DNA of 64,000 bases from Dolomedes plantarius (lineage: Eukaryota > Arthropoda > Arachnida > Araneae > Dolomedidae), in NCBI GenBank assembly GCA_907164885.2, contig OU015493.1:121968693-122032692 (forward strand). Direction: 5' to 3'. The notes below the pieces were generated by a model. That model had not been told where the DNA came from. It saw only the letters and a program-made list of their open reading frames with translations, and searched no databases. The position numbers and the translations under genes are program-made. Shown piece after piece: positions 47,446 through 58,684 of the stretch (position 1 is the first letter of the stretch; each line of letters opens with the position of its first letter).

Positions 47446-48048
47446 GAGGTTCAGAGAAATCCACATATTTTATACTCTAAACCATGACTCTCAAACCTCC
47501 GTATAAAGAAAACAGATATCATAAAAAAAACCTTTCTTTATTCTAAAATTTTAATATTAGCAGGTTACTTGCGCGTATATTTAAACAAAATTATCGGTTA
47601 ACAGTGTGTTTTAAAAGACTGTTTAGTTCAAATATTGGTGAGTTGTAATAAATATTCCGCTTCTCTGCTCAAATATTAAAATTGTTAAACAGCCGTAATT
47701 TGTTTTTAAAATTTTATTCTATCTTCAAACATTTTAACTTATTCTGGCGCTAACTGGGAAAAAGATGTTTATTACCGCAAACGGGTTTATTCATCTTCGA
47801 TCGGTAACAAGAGTGACTTCGCGAAAAGTAGTAATTTTAATAAATTTAGCAAAAATTCTCATAACTAAAACACCTAAAGATACTGAAATATTCATGTGAA
47901 AGTTTAGCAACACATAAAGGATAGAAGAATTCTGAAAACAAGAGCACTGAAATTCCATTTGAATCAAATTGTTTCTAAAAATAGTATTTTATTATGGAAG
48001 ATATTTTATGTTGTGCACTAAGAATAATTACTCTAGCAGATCTTCAAA

Positions 48049-48096
48049 AAACAAAAACAAAAACAAAAAACAAAAACAAAAACAAAAACAAAAACT
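48049..48096. repeat. (CAAAAA)n array
   Basis: About eight units of CAAAAA or CAAAAAA. Confidence 0.93.
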
Positions 48097-48571
48097 TCCT
48101 CTGAAAACTTCTGTTAGAAAGAGTAAAAAACAAACAAAAAAATTAGCAGATGACGTCAATGTGATATGGGGCTAAAATACAATTGTAAAAGAATTTCCTG
48201 ATTGTATATGTAAAACTGACGTAATAACAAATGATATTGCTTTTCAACATGCAATGGTTGTTTCTTTCTTTTAAGGTGTGCATTTATTTTTTATGACTTA
48301 AAACAATAGTATATAAATTTTGTATAATTAAGAAAACCTAAATTTGCAGACTATCTTTGCCTCGAAAAAAAGAATTATATGTATTTACGCGTTATTTAAA
48401 AGTGCCAGACCTCATGTTTTTGTAAAATCTTAGGCACTTTTTTAATTGCTTAGTTTGACAGATATTTTTATTTGTTGTCTAAGGCCTTACTTTGCAATCT
48501 GAGTCATTCCTGTTAGCTTTCAGTATGTGTTCATCAAGAAATATTTCCCCTTTCTCTAATGATATGAGTAC

Positions 48572-48895
48572 ATGGTGGCGGCCGGAAAAGAGGAATTAAA
48601 CCGACAAGTGTCGATTGTTGTGGGAACTACTGTTCCGTTAACCACCCATTGTAAGGAAGTGCTAAATGCATTTGCTTCGGTGGCCATGGGGTCAATTGCT
48701 TCATTGACGAACTGTTTCGCTTATATCTATCTGGGTGCCGGAAACCACGACTCTGTGGGTCGTAAGTTCGAGATCTCGCTTCCTGTGAAACACGATGCGG
48801 CGTGGCGTTTTCCGAAATATCTGCGGGCGCTGTTACGAATTTTGGCCGTTTCCAGAATGTGCGATGAGAATTTCAGACAGACCCAAATTTTTTAA
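48572..48895 (+). other. GC-richer open stretch of unknown nature
   Basis: A 107-codon frame starts at an ATG and is open to 48895, in sequence clearly less AT-rich than its flanks. The translation (MVAAGKEELNRQVSIVVGTT...) shows no motif I recognise. There are no obvious flanking splice sites and no transposon ends. It may be a conserved non-coding element near Lim3, an exon, or chance. I do not assign a product. Confidence 0.25.
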
Positions 48896-49543
48896 ATGCT
48901 CGTAGATTTCTAAATTCTTCGATATTCACTCCCCCCTTTTATTTTAGACAGGATTGTGCAAATGGTTAAAGTGAAAAGCATCTAATATAACATCAGATGT
49001 GCCGAAAGAAAAAACTTGATTGTTTTCTTGAACTAAACTGGAAGGGGAGATGGAAACTCTTTTAGTGAAAAAAAAAATTTGTTAAAAATGAAGATAAACT
49101 GAAAGAAAGAGGGATGGCCATAAATTTGGATTTTTAGCTCAAAATGAAGATACCAACGTTTGAATTTTTTTAATTATTTTTATTTAGGAAATTAATGCTT
49201 TGATGGGAGACCGGGATTTGTCAGACAATAAACGATTATGACTAGTACAGCTGAAAAATTTCATCGCAAGGTTTGTATTTAAAAAAAAAACAACTATGGC
49301 TGATAAAAAGTGAAAACATTTGTGTTTTTATACAACGTCCAATGAAAAAAAAACTATTTTCAAAATTTACCTCTGATATCATACTTAATGACTGAAGATA
49401 TCACAAAAAAATTATTGTAAAAATTATTGAAAAATTATTGTAAGAATTATTGAAAAGAATTGTTAAAAAATAATTGAAAAGGATTGTAAAAATTACCGAT
49501 GATTATAGATTTATTATTTCAAGGGGGACAATGCACCTAAATA

Positions 49544-49545
<2 letters not shown>
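48896..49545. other. Unannotated; probable distal 3' UTR or intergenic sequence
   Basis: AT-rich with A-runs, and repeated TTATTGAAAA/ATTGTAAAAATTA motifs near 49415-49490. No gene recognised. Confidence 0.4.

Positions 49546-49579
<34 letters not shown>
49546..49579. repeat. (TA)n microsatellite
   Basis: About 34 bp of TA, roughly 320 bp past the Lim3 stop codon. Confidence 0.95.
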
Positions 49580-49582
<3 letters not shown>

Positions 49583-49897
49583 GTGGTTGATGAGTTTGTA
49601 GGTCGTTCCATCTTCCCTTACGGATACAGGATGAAATTACTGATTTAGAAACATTAAAATAACCATAGTGCATGGAGAAAATGCCTGATCATTTAGAAAT
49701 TTCCTGGATTCATTCTTTTCCAATTTTACACATGTTCTCTGTGGAATAATCCTAGACTCTTATAGAGAGAGATATGGTTAAAATCTATCGATTATGCACG
49801 ACTACCGCGCCGAGCGATCACAAATATATCGGATTGCATCCGCCTGCCTTTTCAATGGACATTTTTTTTATATCGTACACACACCAGATGACTTCCT
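49580..49897 (-). other. Proximal 3' UTR of Lim3 (inferred)
   Basis: This lies directly after the stop codon on the gene's strand. The transcript end is unknown. TTTATT (AATAAA on the minus strand) occurs at about 49510, but such hexamers are frequent in this AT-rich sequence. Confidence 0.4.
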
Positions 49898-50190
49898 TCA
49901 GTAGTGTGCCGGGGCGTTCGGGGGCGCCTCTACCTCATCCAGCCACGAAGCAGGACTTGGTGGGAACTCCGGAAAATGTGGGGGTCTGGGCGGCGGCGCC
50001 CCTCCGTTGAACTCCGTCGGCCCGTAATATGGAGGATACGGGCTGCCGCCCAAGTACGGCGGTGTGCCCGGGTAGGGTCCCATGTAAGGGGCCCCCAGAG
50101 GCGGCGATGACCTCATTGAAGAGTCCGTCTCACCGCCGAGCTGGGAATTGCCCCCCATTGGAGTGCCATAGGAGTCGCGGAGATCGTCGT
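49898..50190 (-). CDS. Lim3: LIM-homeobox Lim3 (LHX3/4-type), terminal coding exon
   Basis: This exon encodes the last 96 residues and the TGA stop (49898-49900). The acceptor on the minus strand reads TTTTCTTTCCAG. The exon contributes the last two bases of a split Asp codon, which matches the phase of the donor at 60901. It is rich in Pro, Gly and Tyr (GAPYMGPYPGTPPYLGG). Near the end, FPPSPASWLDEVEAPP contains the SPASWLDEV motif that closes vertebrate LHX3 and LHX4, which makes the gene assignment strong. This tail is part of the activation region; it binds no DNA itself. The exon is more GC-rich than its surroundings. Confidence 0.93.
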
Positions 50191-53100
50191 CTGGAAAGAA
50201 AATACTTAAATTAGTGAATTTGTTCAGGAGCGTGCACATTTCTGTGGCCTTATGGCAGATGTTAGTATGTCATATTTTCCTGTTTTTGGCAAATTAAGAA
50301 AGTAACTTTTGTTGTGAATTATAAAATCGCCCAATTAATTTTTTCAATCCAAATATTCTTTCGTAAATATTCATATTCAACCTCAAGTATATGGCTGGGA
50401 TTCAATGAAAATTTTCAATTAGGGAGTAAAATTTTGGGGGAGGGTTGAGAAAAAATTCTTTTATACATAGCAGCATTTTCCAATACAAATAACTTAGTAT
50501 TATTTCTTAATTCCACGTATCAGCTTTTGCCACATTAAAGAAACAATTTTAAGTGTGATATATCAACATAAAATTGAATTTTTCGGACAAATCAACATCT
50601 GCCATAGCGCCACAGATTTATGTTTATACAAACAGTTTTATTCTACTATCTCTTTTTATATGTTTCTGAAAACCTTTTTTTTAAATAATAAAACAGGAAA
50701 GGACAAAAACAACAAATTTTCTGATCTACATGACTTGGAAACACATTTTGCCAGCATTCCTTAATAGCGATGGCCACTGAGAAAAAATTCCTTGTTCATA
50801 AGAATCTTTGCGTGCAATTGTTAGAGATATGAAGTTTGATTGAAAGGTATTTTGATATTTAAGGAAAAGTTTTGGGATTAAACATCACGGGAAAGAATTA
50901 CTGGATGTTAGGACTGACTATGATAGACCAGAGAACTAAAAATTGTAAACAGTAACAAAACTGCTCAGACATACATAATTAAATGACACATATATAATTA
51001 ATAAATAATGAAAGTGATAGATATATACTCCTTTAAGTGCATTTTGAAAAAGGGGAATGAAAAATCAAGGTTTCTGAAATGACCACTCATTTTCTTTTTT
51101 AGTACGACTAATAGCTTCAGTTACATATACGATATTACCTCTGTTTAGTGATTCTAACAATACCATTACCATAAGTTTTTAAAAAAAATTCTTTATTTTT
51201 ATGGCAGTAAAAGTAGCAATATTTCACTCACATGTACCTTAAAATATATGTGTCCTCTAAATATACTAGAAACGTCTTGCAAATTGATAAGAAAAAATCC
51301 TATATAGATAAAAAAAAAACTAAATATAATTTAAGAGATTTTGTTTCATGAAAGGCAGCTCTCAATATGTCTGTCATATTTCATATTAAAAAATATGAAC
51401 TAACATTTCGCATTTACATAAATTTTATTCCTCTCTACTTCTTCTTTAGATTTTTGTGTAATACACTTTCCTTTTTCCCTTTAAAGATTGATATAGATTT
51501 TACTTTTTCAGTTCAACTTCTACTTTTTTCTACGGAAACTGATTAGATTCTTCATGTCCACTCTTTTTTCTTTACCTTACCAGTATTTGCTCGATATAAA
51601 ACTTTTATCTCGAATATTCGCCTTGACCACGTATGATTTATGGAATGCCATATGACGTTTTTTTTAGAAAGTCTCCTGACTGTTCATGACTGATCAGTTA
51701 TATCTTTTTCTTCTGAAATTTATCTTCTATAGTTTTTTTGTTTGCTGGGAAAGGATAAGCAATAAATATTCCCATTTTTTAAAATTATATTATTTGAATT
51801 CCATTCTTCCTATCGAAGTAAGAACTAAAATGTTGATTCACCATTAAGCAACTGATTTTCACTGAATTTATGATTTATATAAGTAAATTAATAAAGGGAT
51901 AGTAATTTAATTAGTTTCGTACTTCAAAATTCATGCATTTTACAGTTCCCGTTACTATAAGTTAATAATAAAGAGCATGACAGTAAGTAAAAAAAAATTA
52001 TTTTAATTATCAAATAGTTCCTTGGAAGTTACATGTAAACTCTTAATTTAATGAAAAACATACTAGTAGACTATGCCATGAAAACATACTAAAGTCAAAT
52101 CCGAGATATAGGCTGGGGATATATCTCGGGATATATATATTTACATCTGCTAAGCTGGGGATATTTATATTTACATCGTATTTATTTGCTTTCAATTTCA
52201 GAAAATGATTTTTTTTCAATATGAATGAAATAAATAAGTACTATGATTTTTTCAATGAATTTTATATTCTATGCTTGATCACTGTTATAATCAAAATCAC
52301 TCTAATAACCAACGAATTTTTTAATTACACGAGATGTACTATCTTCAAAATTTATCCTTGAAATTTTTGCATTGTTATGCGCACTTTGAGGGTTTTTTTA
52401 ATATGGGCAATATCCTGCGTTGCCTTTGACTTGATGGAACTGACCGTCAAGCAAAGTGTATTGAGTATGAAGCAGCATTTTAGTTTTGACTTGATTTTTT
52501 GAGATTTCCTTTTGTCGACGAAAAATAAAAGTAGCCTACTCTTGTTATTTGGTGGTAAACTTGTCCAATGCTATGACAATGGCAGTGTGAACACGTATTT
52601 TTAAAAAAAAAGCCCTATACGTATATATGTGTATAGGAACATTCCGTGTTATTGAAAAAACAAATTGCTTAAAGTTATTAAAATCCCTGATAATCACATC
52701 AACTAATCGAAATCAACGGCTTTTATTGAAAGCATGTATCTTCCTTCCTCAGATAGAAAAACCTTCGTGGGAATTTATTTCTTCATATCACTTTCTCCTT
52801 TAAAATTCTTTTCCATGATAATGAGAAAGGATTTTTTTAGGAAAGTGAACAAATCTAATTACTTAATTAATTCTAGAGAATTCTAGAAATAAAGCATCAA
52901 ATGATGAAAATATTATAAAACTCGTATGGGAAAATTAAGAGATGGTCTTCTGCCCAAGGACGGAGAATAGATTTGTTCAAAGCTTGTAGTAGCTTTTTTA
53001 CGAAGTTTTATAGCTATGCTACTGTTCCCCACAGGTTATCTGAAATTGTTTCGATCTAAGTGGGTTCTTCTAAAGAAATTTTATTTTTATATAATTAATA

Positions 53101-53309
53101 AAGCGATTTTATTTTATTCAATATCAAAGTTAAAGAGCTCAATCCATTTGAAGAATCATCTTCCATATCTATCTGTATAATAATGAGTGTGCTTTTATAT
53201 AACATTTTTAAGTGCTATTAACCTTTAGCTTACGGGGCCCATTTTTCCGATTCCCTTTTTAGAATGGGAAATTTCATACCCCCTTTGTAAGAACGGTCAT
53301 TAAGGGGGT

Positions 53310-53424
53310 TATACACACACACACATATATAGGATATATATATGTATGTATGTATGTATATATATATATATGTATGTATATATATGTATATATATGTATA
53401 TATATATGTGTGTATATATATATG

Positions 53425-53491
<67 letters not shown>
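53310..53491. repeat. Complex TA/TG/CA microsatellite
   Basis: Interspersed (CA)n, (TATG)n and (TA)n units running into the nested MITE. Confidence 0.95.
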
Positions 53492-53494
<3 letters not shown>

Positions 53495-53497
<3 letters not shown>

Positions 53498-53651
53498 TGG
53501 AATCTCGATCTATCGTTTTTCAAGGGACCGATTGAAATGAACGAAAAATGCGGGAAAACGATAGGGGCAATATGATCGTTGGTACTGGATAAAATGAACG
53601 ACACATATGCAAAAACGATGGATCCGAAAACGATCGATCGAGATTCCACTG
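53495..53651. mobile_element. pogo-like MITE nested in the T3 element
   Basis: Termini CAGTGGAATCTCGATCTATC and (complemented) CAGTGGAATCTCGATCGATC, continuing through GTTTT; TA follows at 53652. The motif AACGATAGGG/AACGATGG recurs inside. The sequence left of it is (TA)n. Confidence 0.88.
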
Positions 53652-53759
53652 TATATTCCTTCTTGGGGCCGCATTCTTGGGATACATGCTATCCCACCCT
53701 GTTAGGAAAAGGTTAATGTTTTTGTAGCTAGTCTTTTTACTTCTCTCCCACTTTTAAAC

Positions 53760-54110
53760 CGAAACATGCCATGGCCTTTCAACCTCTTAGGAAGACATGA
53801 GACCCGACTGAGAACCAAGTGCAGGATTTTCGGCGTCGTCCTGTTTTGGTGTGCCCTTGGAAGGGTGGCGATAGGATGGGGAGGAAGAAGTCTGTTGTTG
53901 TTGCTCTTGCGGGTCTTCCAAAAGTTTTGCGGAAGTACAGGACGGCCGCATTCCTAGGGATTCCTTTTCATGGACAACCCCCACGCACTTCGAGTTCTAG
54001 ACCCTTTGAAATGAACAAAAGATATTCCTTCCCCTTTCGGGGATTCGAAAGTCCCGCATCCTTTCAAGTACAGTCTGCTCTCGGTCCCGAATTTTCCGTT
54101 TGAGTGGTAT
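53760..54110. other. GC-richer intronic block
   Basis: About 350 bp of higher GC than the intron average, with open frames on both strands but no domain and no transposon ends. Within a homeobox gene intron it is a candidate enhancer; this is inference only. Confidence 0.3.
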
Positions 54111-54642
54111 TTTCCCTTTGCTTTTGATTCTGTGCACTATTTTATAGCTCATTGATTTTTTTTCTCCTGTTGATATGCCTTAGTATACTTATCTGCTGCT
54201 TTTGAGTATTTCCCACTATTTTTTGCATACTGTTAACATGTCGGAGCAATGTGCTTATGACAAAAGATAAATCTTTTGGCGTGACATAATAACCAGAGTG
54301 TGTATAATGTATTGTCTTGGGGGAGTGATAGCTGTTAGTGCAGGTTTTTAAAAAGTGCAATACTGTATAAAATGCTAGGAAAAATTTTAAGCAGCTAACA
54401 ACTGTTCAAACTTTGTACATTTTTGATAATAGGTGTTTATGTATAGTTTATATATGACCCATATCTATACTTATATATAAAGAGAGAGAGCGATTTTGTA
54501 CGTGGAGGGTAATCTCCGGAACCACTGCACCTATTTGAAAAATTCTTTCACTGTTTGAAAGGTACATTATTCCAGATGGACATAGGCTATATATTATGTA
54601 TATCTGATCAGTAGAAATAAAGTTAGGGGGGATACTCTAGAT

Positions 54643-55344
54643 TTGTGTGCACGGCCGCCATCTTGGATTTTTCCGCCAGGGTTTGGCGCATTTCGCATGG
54701 CGATAATTATTGCGTTCTGGTAAAAATAACCCAATGTCAAATTCTCTAATTTTAAGATCAAACAGTTATTTCTGATGTGATCTTTTAATTACAGTATAAT
54801 AATTTTAGGTAAGATCTTGGCCTTGACCTGGAAATCTGAGTCAAATTGACTGTACTCAAAAGAGTAAATTATTTTTAAAACTAAGAGTCTTTTTGTTGAA
54901 AATTTTTGAATCCATTATCAGTTTTTCGTTAACTTATTAAATTTAAGTTGCTTTTAATGTTGTTTATCGATTGCCAATTAGTATACTATAATGATACACC
55001 ATTTCATTTATTTGAAGTAAAATTTATCTGCCATCATTTTTTCGTAAAATGTAAAATACAGTATACATTTTAAATACAATATATTTTAAAATATTTTATA
55101 ATTCCAAGTTGTAGTGGATTACAAATAAATTTAAATAACTGAAGTTCAACTTCTCTCTCCCCAGGAGCCTAAGTTAAAAAGTTAGTTAAGGTTAAGTTAT
55201 TGGTTTAGGAAAAGGGTTTTTTTTTTTTCTTATTTCTAACACAGCAGGATAAATGGTCAAATAATCCTTGTCCCGATTTTATTGTATGCACCAAATATTT
55301 AGTTAAGGTCAAATCTGAAGTAAAATTTCATTACCACAATGCCC

Positions 55345-55377
<33 letters not shown>

Positions 55378-56055
55378 GAATAGAGGATCTGGTTACTCAC
55401 CATAAATTTATGAGTTCATAATTATTTTACATTTTTCAAAGCTGAATTTTAGATAATTTTTAAATTGCAAGTTATTTAGGTGGTACGAAAATGCTGTATT
55501 TTTTTTCTAATTAACAATATATTGGCATAATATTTTGGTGATTCATTGCTATTAGTCAAAGAGTTAGGGCAAACTGAATAGATGGCATTGAAATTTTATC
55601 TGTAAGTAAAATTCATTTGACGAAATTTTTCATATGGATCATAATTTGAAAAGGTAGTTTTTAATTAAAAATGACAAAAAAAAATCTCAGTCCAACGATT
55701 AAACGATTTTTCAAAAATATTTCTAAGTTTCACAATTTAAAAAAGTCGTTTTTATTAAAAAAGCTAAAAGAAAAACCCAAAATTTCCAATATTTGAGAAT
55801 GATTTTTTCAAAAAAGTGGTTTTTATCAAAAACCTAAAAATAAATCTAAGTCCAACGTTTAAATGATTTTTCAAAAATTTTTCTAAGTTTCATAATTTAA
55901 ACAGGTGGTTTTTATTAAAAAAAGCTAAAAAAATTCAGTCCAGCGTTTTGAAAACACCGCTTAAAACACATTGGCGAGAAATTTTCCACTCCTCAAAACA
56001 CGGTAAAATCGCCAAGTTGGAGCAAAAAAATCCAAGATGGCAGCCGTGCACACAA
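54643..56055. mobile_element. Inverted-repeat element inside the Helitron
   Basis: Ends TTGTGTGCACGGCCGCCATC and (complemented) TTGTGTGCACGGCTGCCATC, continuing through TTGGATTTTT, about 30 bp. The 1.4-kb interior has no transposase. It includes a C20-A10 tract and three copies of an ~85-bp tandem unit near its right end. Class unknown. Confidence 0.72.
55683..55945. repeat. ~85-bp tandem repeat, three copies
   Basis: Units contain AGTCCAACG, GATTTTTCAAAAAT, TTTCTAAGTTTCA and GTTTTTATTAAAAAAGCTAA. The middle copy is partial. Confidence 0.8.
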
Positions 56056-56223
56056 TTATTAAGTAACGTAATATTAATTTGAATATTATTTTAGGTGCTT
56101 AAAATAATTAAAAAAAACATTCTTTACTTAAAATCCTTTTTTTATTTTTGTATTTTTATTTCATCTCTTACTCTAATTTTGAGATACCAATGTGTATCTA
56201 TACTTCTATAATCTATACTTATA

Positions 56224-57002
56224 TCTATACTTATATATAAAGAGAGAGCGATTTTGTACGTGGAGGGTAATCTCCAGAACCACTGCACCTATTTGAAAAA
56301 TTATTTTAATGTTTGAAAGGTACATTATTCCAGATGGACATAGGCTATATATTATGTATATCTGATCAGTAGAAATAAAGTTAGGGGCTTAATCCTAACA
56401 ATCTCCATTGTTACCGCTACTGTTCTTTACCGCTTTTTGTGCCGAAGTCTTCAACGATCCTTAGCGTGGTGCTATCGCGGTGGGCTTCTGTTCAGACGAT
56501 AGTGGTTCGAACCTAGCCTTTCTCCGGAACGCCTTTTTCTTTTAAAAAATTAATTTACTTATTTAGTAACGTAATATTAATTTGAATATTATTTTAGGAA
56601 TATTATTTGAAAAAAATTTTAATATTATTAAAAAAACATTCTTTACTTAAAATCCTTTTTTTATTTTTTTATTTTTATTTCATCTCTTAACCTCTCTCTT
56701 TTAAAAAATTAACTTTAATTGATAATTAACGTAATATTAATTTGAATACTATTTTAGGTGCTTAAAATAATTAAAAATACATTCTTTACTTAAAATCCTT
56801 TTTTATTTTTGAATAAAACTACGGTTTCAAGCACACCTCTTTCTTTTAAAAAATTAACTTTAATTAATAAATAACGTAATATTAATTTGAATATTATTTT
56901 AGGTGCTTAAAATAATTTAAAAAAAATTCTTTACTTAAAATCCTCTTTTATTTTTGTATTTTTATTTCATCTCTTATTCTAATTTTGGGATACCAATGTG
57001 TA
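56224..57002 (+). mobile_element. Helitron 5' end (copy 2)
   Basis: Begins TCTATACTTATATATAAAGA and matches copy 1 for about 175 bp (to AAATAAAGTTAGGGG), then diverges. It holds a tRNA-like segment at 56450-56525. No own 3' end before copy 3 begins. Confidence 0.72.
56450..56525 (+). mobile_element. tRNA-like SINE head (weak)
   Basis: TTAGCGTGGTGCTATCGCGG resembles an A-box region, followed 35 bp later by GTGGTTCGAACCTAGCC with a B-box-like core. No SINE body is recognised. It may have been captured by the Helitron. Confidence 0.4.
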
Positions 57003-57823
57003 TCTATACTTCTATAATAATATACAAAGAGAGAGAGCAGATTTTGTATGTGGAGGGTAATGTACAACTTTTGTACATTAAAATGTACCTTACATCTTTT
57101 CCTTTGTCAACTGCAGTCAAGTAACCATAGCAACGCCATTTAGCTTACGGGGTCCGTTTTTCGAAATCGCTCTTTACAACGGGAAAATGTTATCTACTTC
57201 CTATCACCATTTTAAGTGGGGGACATTCAGCGTGGGGGGGGTCAGGGGAAAGAGTGGTTAATTGTTTTCTTATTGCTTTCTTACTATTGAAGAAGAATTT
57301 CAATATTAGTTCATCGGCACTCCGTGCCTCTTTCATCTCTCAAAAGGCTGAAACTGGATGAACCGCGGGTGAACCGCCCTTCTGATGTCTCTCGCCTGAA
57401 AAGAAATAGCCTCTAGCTAGAACGACAAAATATTATTATTCAGTCCTTTTCGGCAAGATTGACCCTCCGTTCCCAGAATGTCACCCAATTGTTCTTTGGG
57501 GGCAAAGACGTTAGGAAAGTCACAACGAAGTGGAATTCGAGACTATATCTCTGTAGACATCACACCGTATTTTTCGAGAGTATGTGCTTCGAATATATGC
57601 TATCCCACCCCGTAAGGAAAATGTTTAATATTTTTAAGATTCAAGTAGAGGAGGTATTGATAAATACAAAAAGGATTTTTGAAACTGGCAACGTTAAAGG
57701 GTTTATTGAAGAAAACTACATTTGGAACTACGCTTTTTATTGGACATTTAAGGTAAAAAAAGATTTACAATTTATTGGTATAATATTTTGTTCAACCCGG
57801 ACAAAGTCGGGACGGGCCGCTAG
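57003..57823 (+). mobile_element. Helitron (copy 3) with 5' and 3' ends
   Basis: Begins TCTATACTTCTATAATAATA and ends with a hairpin (CCCGGACAAAGTCGGG), then ACGGGCCG and CTAG before T at 57824, the standard Helitron terminus. It is interrupted by the T3 element at 57136-57628, so the Helitron itself is only about 330 bp. Confidence 0.78.
57136..57628. mobile_element. TTAA-type element (family T3, copy 3)
   Basis: Left end CCATTTAGCTTACGGGGTCC, without an intact TTAA; right end complemented CATTTTCCTTACGGGGTGGG followed by TTAA (57625-57628). Shares ATGCTATCCCACCC with the other copies. Interior differs from the other two. Confidence 0.72.
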
Positions 57824-57969
57824 TACAATTATAAATTGCACTGATAAGTGGTTGGTCTTCGCTTCCGTACACAGGATTTTTATTGAAATTTACATGATTT
57901 TTGAATGAAGCCATGTTAACTCTGAAAATTAATTTTCATCCGTAAAATAGTATTGTTTATTAGTTACTC

Positions 57970-58684
57970 CAGGGGTCGGCAAACTACGGCCCACCGCTTG
58001 TTTTTAATGCGGCCCGCGGGATGATATTGTTTTTTTTTACATGAAAAATAAATCCCGCGTTGTTATGCAACGGCCGATAGTTGAGTTGAAAAGTTGTGAA
58101 TAATGACCGCGAGTGGCGCTACTATCGTATTTTCTTGTTTGTTGATGATATGTCAAAAATGATGTTTAAAGAAAAGAATCTAACCCAATTTTATAAATAT
58201 CTCTCGGAAAATAAATGCGTTCAATTAAAATACTATGCAAAGGGATTTATATCCATATTTGGGAGTACTTACCAATGCGAAAAGACATTTTCGAAAATGA
58301 AGTAGGTAAAATCGCAATTCAGATCATTATTAACAGATGCCCATTTGCAAACAACTTAATGGTAGGAAGTACTAATTTCGAACTCCAGTATGATGAATAT
58401 TATCTCAGAAAAAACAATTACATTCTTAGTATTAGAACTTTTAATCTATTTAATAATAAAATGTTTTAACATGTAGATGTAAATCTTTTATTCATTTATT
58501 TTTTTGTAAGTGTTAGTAAAATGTGTATAAGTATTATGTAAAAGTATCACTTTATAATAAAAAAATGAACGTTGTTTTTGTCCTATGAGAAAATTACTCC
58601 TTCATATCATCACATTTGCTACTTGGCCCGCCGGGCCCAAATTTTTACAATCTGGCCCTTTCTAAAACAATTTGCCGACCCCTG
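57970..58684 (+). mobile_element. hAT element, internally deleted, 8-bp TSD
   Basis: Termini CAGGGGTCGGCAAACTACGG and (complemented) CAGGGGTCGGCAAATTGTTT; perfect duplication AGTTACTC (57962-57969 and 58685-58692). Subterminal CCCGCGGG/CCCGCCGGGCCC. 715 bp; contains a transposase C-terminal remnant. Confidence 0.95.
58096..58469 (+). pseudogene. hAT transposase C-terminal remnant
   Basis: The first frame (58096-58305) has SIFGSTYQCEKTFSKMK, the hAT dimerisation motif, cut by a stop right after KMK. In the next frame it carries on with polar sequence that lacks a clear end. Upstream catalytic sequence is missing. Confidence 0.82.

Larger units (their letters stand above)
44239..48571. other. 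Repeat-poor region downstream of Lim3
   Basis: No transposon ends or genes were recognised over 4.3 kb, unlike the rest of the window. It contains a C8-A10 tract (45220-45237), two sets of strong hairpins (47111-47156 and 47377-47445) and a (CAAAAA)n array (48049-48096). Long 3' UTR, regulatory sequence or old unrecognised repeats are all possible. Confidence 0.4.
53218..53716. mobile_element. TTAA-flanked element (family T3, copy 2)
   Basis: Left TTAA + CCTTTAGCTTACGGGGCC, right complemented TTAA + CCTTTTCCTAACAGGGTGGG. TTAA is intact on both sides (53218-53221 and 53713-53716). The interior carries a complex CA/TA/TG microsatellite and a nested 157-bp MITE. Both ends match the copies at 37443 and 57136. 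Confidence 0.9.
54464..56223 (+). mobile_element. Helitron 5' end (copy 1), interrupted
   Basis: Begins A|TCTATACTTATATATAAAGA, then GGGTAATCTCCGGAACCACTG, a 5' region common to arthropod Helitrons. About 175 bp are shared with the copy at 56224. An inverted-repeat element (54643-56055) interrupts it. No CTAG 3' end of its own was found before the next 5' end. Confidence 0.75.
56061..57002. repeat. Fourfold repeat of a Helitron internal segment
   Basis: TAACGTAATATTAATTTGAA, then TTCTTTACTTAAAATCCT, then TTTTATTTTT starts at 56064, 56576, 56727 and 56872. Copies 2-4 are each preceded by CTTTTAAAAAATTAA. Copies 1 and 4 lead into TACCAATGTGTATCTATACT and another Helitron 5' end. Confidence 0.82.

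Noticed and set aside
57459..57908. 149-codon frame as a gene
   Set aside because: It spans the junction of the T3 element, Helitron sequence and host DNA, so it is a chance frame.
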